Shown one piece after another: positions 61,024 through 64,000 of a DNA stretch of 64,000 nucleotides. Every line of letters begins with the position of its first letter. Position 1 is the stretch's first letter. Both the position numbers and the translations under genes were made by a program. Under the pieces are notes generated by a model, which worked only from the letters and a program-made list of their open reading frames with translations, ran no database searches and was not told where the DNA came from. Origin of the DNA: Papilionanthe hookeriana x Papilionanthe teres (taxonomy: Eukaryota > Streptophyta > Magnoliopsida > Asparagales > Orchidaceae); contig CM040423.1 in assembly GCA_022702705.1 (NCBI GenBank), forward strand, positions 116,927,738-116,991,737, written 5' to 3'.

Positions 61024-61788
61024 TTAATTATATGTTTCTATATCTTCTTTTTCTTCATAATTTTCCTTAAAATATTCTCTTTTCAGATAATCACATATAT
61101 CCATTCTAAAACATTCATCATCTTTTTCTATTGAAGGATATTTCATTGACTTTGAGATGTTATAGGTTACTTCTTGATCATTTACTCTCATTGTCAATTC
61201 TCCTTTTTGAACATCTATCATTGGTCTTCCTGTATCTAGGTATGGTCTTCCTAAAATAATTGGTATTTCTTTATCTTCTTCCATATCTAAAATGATAAAG
61301 TCCACAGGAAAGATAAACTTATCAACCTTGACCGAAACATCTTCTACAACTCCTTTAGGATGTGTAATAGATTGATCAGCTAACTGTAGAGTTACAGAAG
61401 TTGGTGAAATCTCTCCAATTCCCAATCTATTAAAAGTTGACAGAGGCATCAAATTTATGCTAGCTCCCAAATCACATAATGCTTACCCATAAAATTTTTC
61501 ACCAAAAGCACATATGATAGTGAAACTACTAGGATCTTTAAGTTTTTCAGGATGCTTTTTTTGAATTATAGCACTACACTCTTCATGATCTAGTAACTTC
61601 CTCTTTTTGTTGAGTATATCCTTCATAAAGTTAACATAATCAGGCATTTGTTCCAAAGCTTTAACAAAAGGAATATTTATTGACAAATTTTTTAAAATGT
61701 CTAAGAATTTAGCAAATCTTTTTCCTTTTTCTTGTTGCTTTAGTCTTTGAGAAAATGGTGGTGGAGGTTTTTCAACAGTAATTTTCAT
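61024..61788 (-). pseudogene. protease of element 3
   Basis: Pieces 61788-61483 and 61470-61024 are separated by a TAA at about 61480 just before the catalytic DLGAS. ASINLMPLSTF, VDKFIFPVDFIILDMEED and IPIILGRPYL follow. Apart from the stop, the protease core is readable. Confidence 0.83.
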
Positions 61789-61869
61789 AAGTTTCAGAGG
61801 AAAATCCGAATATAAATTTTCGTTTTCTCCTTCAGTTTCTTCTTTTTCCTTTTCAACTACAGTTTCTTT

Positions 61870-62930
61870 TTAAACTCTTGTTTCCAGTAATTTTCTACTT
61901 CTCAATTGAGTAGCCTTAATTTGTTCTTTTCCTTGATCTTTAGGATTTACTTCAACATTGCTAGGTAAAGTTCCAACAGGTCTATTGCTTAGTGCAGAAG
62001 CAATTTGCCCCAATTGGTTTTTTATGTTTTTAATAGCAGCTCCTTGACTTTGTAATTGATTACCCATATTCAAAACTAATTCTTCCATAGAAAACTTCTT
62101 CTCCTTAAATTGTGAATTATTATAAAAACATGGTGGATTAGAAGGTTTATAATTAGAATTACCCTTGTTGTTTATATTTCTCTAATGGGTTTACATGATT
62201 GTTCCCCCATTGAGGATTAACAAGATTTGCATTATCTTGGTTATTCCATTTAAAGTTTGGATGATTTTTCCAACCTGGATTATAATATTTTAAATAAGGG
62301 TTATTTTGTCTATTATTTATTAAATTTATAGTTTCATATGAAGATTGAGCATCTACAATTTTTCCTAATGAATTTTCTTCTAACAATGGAGGTTTTTAAG
62401 AATGATTCATTCCGTATTGATCTATTTTCTTTGAAAGAGAAACAAATAGAGAAAATATCATAGTTAAAGCATCAGAATCATGAATACTCTCTTAGGATTT
62501 ACCCTTTCAGCAAGCCATTGAAAATTATTGGTAGCCATTTCTTCTATTAACGCATAGGCTTCTTCAAAAGGTTTAGACATTAGTGATCCACCAGCAACAT
62601 CATTAACAATAGATCTAAGTATCCTACTACTCCATTATAAAATATTTGAATAATTAACCAATCTTGTAAAGCATGATGTGAACATTTCCTAAGAAGTTCT
62701 TTAAATCTTTCCCAAGATTCATATATCGATTCCTTCATACTGACTGGAAGATGTGATATCATTTCTAAGCTTAGCAGTCTTAGATGGTAGAAAATTTTTT
62801 GATAAGAATTTTTGTGAAAGTTCTCCCAAAGTTCTAACAGATCCAGGTGCTAACGAATTTAACCAAGCCTTAGGCTTATCCCTTAGCGAAAAAGGAAAAG
62901 TCTAAGTCTGACAACATCATCAGACACTCT
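61870..62930 (-). pseudogene. gag of element 3, cut by unit E
   Basis: Pieces 62762-62580, 62386-62159 and 62088-61870. Segments: ESWERFKELLRKCSHHALQDWLIIQIFYNGV, YYNPGWKNHPNFKWNN, SNRPVGTLPSNVEVNP. The part next to 62930 reads VSDDVVRLRLF with a one-base loss in the following SLRDK region. Frameshifts throughout. Confidence 0.82.
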
Positions 62931-64000
62931 TGTCGGCATATTTTTAGGTTGTGTGTTGTATTTTAGAAAGGGGTTGCCAAAAAGAAATTGTGCGGCGAAT
63001 TTAGTTTAAATATATATAATTTGAAAAGTAGCATTTGATTTTTGAAAATAATTTTAAATTTAAAAATTTTAAGAAATGAAATCAAACTGATCTCACATCC
63101 CGAATAGTTTACATAAACAAGCACCGCACCACAAACCGTGTATCTATCCCGAAGAATAGACACACTGCTTGACGATGGGGCTTGATTAAATAAACTAGAA
63201 GATTTGTGACATCCGTTTGGTCTGCGAACCAATTTTATAAGCCGACAAGTTCCCCTGCTTAATATAAATGAATTAAGTAGGGTTTATATTACCTGGGTTC
63301 TTAAAATTCCCTATAAGGGCAAGCCCCTATAGTTAATTACATCTTAAGTGACGGGAATCACCTAAGAAAACTCTTGATAATAATCAGTAGTTCTGCTCTC
63401 AAGAATTTCAAAGTTTAAGTTTTCAAAGGATTGAATTTTGGAATTTCAATAGGGAATGGATCAAATTTGGAACATTTTGTTTTGGGAATTCAAAGGAAGA
63501 AAAGTAGGAGAAATTACAGATTCAAAGCGAACTTCAGTAATTTCCCGACTATCCTATTGTTTGGCTTGAATTTAGGAAAGTCCTAATGTTTATTTAATGT
63601 TTTGATCTTGCCAATTTTAATTAATTTGGACTTATATTTGTGTGATAAAATCATACAAATATCCTGGAAGATGTGAGGGTTTATGTCGTATCGGACGACT
63701 ACCTCGGAATCCTAAAACCGGTTAGGGCTTAATTTGCAATGCAAATGCCTAACAAAAGGTTGAGGATTTATATTGCACTAGGCAAACTACCTCGAAGTCC
63801 TATGGCTTAGTTATTTAATTCTTAAGAAAGTTTTGCTGAAGCAGATTCAGGTTTTGTTGATGATGATGGCTGTGCTGCCCACCATGCTCCGAGCTCCTTG
63901 TTGTTGCAGAGGTTTAGTTTTAGAAGTCATAAATCAGGAGATGGGAAAAGTATTTTGGTTTAGATAAATTCTTAATTTCCAAGTGTTTTTTATGTTTTAA
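62931..64000 (+). mobile_element. giant-LTR unit E, left 1070 bp (continues beyond the window)
   Basis: Starts TGTCGGCATA inside the gag of element 3 after ACTCT (62926-62930), the predicted target duplication. It is collinear with A, B and C, including the hairpin cluster 63105-63366. The right end is outside the window. Confidence 0.8.

Larger units (their letters stand above)
57180..62930 (-). mobile_element. Athila-type retrotransposon, element 3 (host of element 2), left part of body
   Basis: Minus-strand gag, protease, RT, RNase H, integrase, boundary block and the start of env-like ORF 1, cut at 57180 by element 2 and at 62930 by unit E. Its continuation is at 2774-5353 on the plus strand. 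The proteins are noticeably different from those of elements 1 and 2, so it is a separate subfamily. Confidence 0.8.

Overview
The window is repeat-only nuclear DNA from a flowering plant. It is AT-rich, has no recognisable host gene, and is built almost entirely of nested LTR retrotransposons, as in pericentromeric heterochromatin. The evidence is three degenerate Ty3/gypsy elements of the Athila type: an Athila-like gag, a DLGAS protease, an FMDDF reverse transcriptase, a primer-binding site matching tRNA-Asp, and an env-like 3' ORF of the plant-transposon-protein family. I cannot name the species.

Layout. Element 3 is the oldest host. Its gag, protease, RT, RNase H, integrase and the start of an env-like ORF lie on the minus strand at 57180-62930. 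Element 2 inserted into that ORF. Its 5' LTR is 55295-57179 and its body runs leftward on the minus strand to 24140. Element 1 (5354-24139, minus) then inserted into the env-like ORF of element 2. The 3' LTR of element 2 (879-2773) and the rest of element 3's env-like region (2774-5353) are present but on the plus strand. The target-site duplication (TCTGC/TCTGT) and the reading frame join correctly across the two distant pieces, so the left 5.35 kb is best read as one end of an inversion whose other break is outside the window.

A second repeat family interrupts these elements. It consists of units of about 7.5 kb that start TG, end CA (TA in one copy), carry 5-bp target duplications and have no terminal direct repeats. 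They are A (15487-22958, in the LTR of element 1), B (26421-33969) and C (36756-44325) in element 2, and E (62931 to beyond the window) in the gag of element 3. D (46582-52840) is not an independent insertion. It belongs to a tandem duplication of about 8.5-8.6 kb that copied most of C plus the adjacent gag-protease of element 2. The units look like solo copies of an unusually long LTR. Each complete copy has conserved hairpins near its left end, an (AATTT)n array, a CpG-rich block, a TTTAAATAG promoter-like box and a terminal hairpin.

No coding region here is intact. Every gag, pol and env-like region carries stops, frameshifts or insertions, so the protein entries are pseudogenes. The main interest is structural: a readable history of nesting, inversion and duplication, a giant-LTR family with covarying stem-loops, relic primer-binding sites inside the Athila LTRs, and a recurring GGCGCCTAGGCGCC palindrome.
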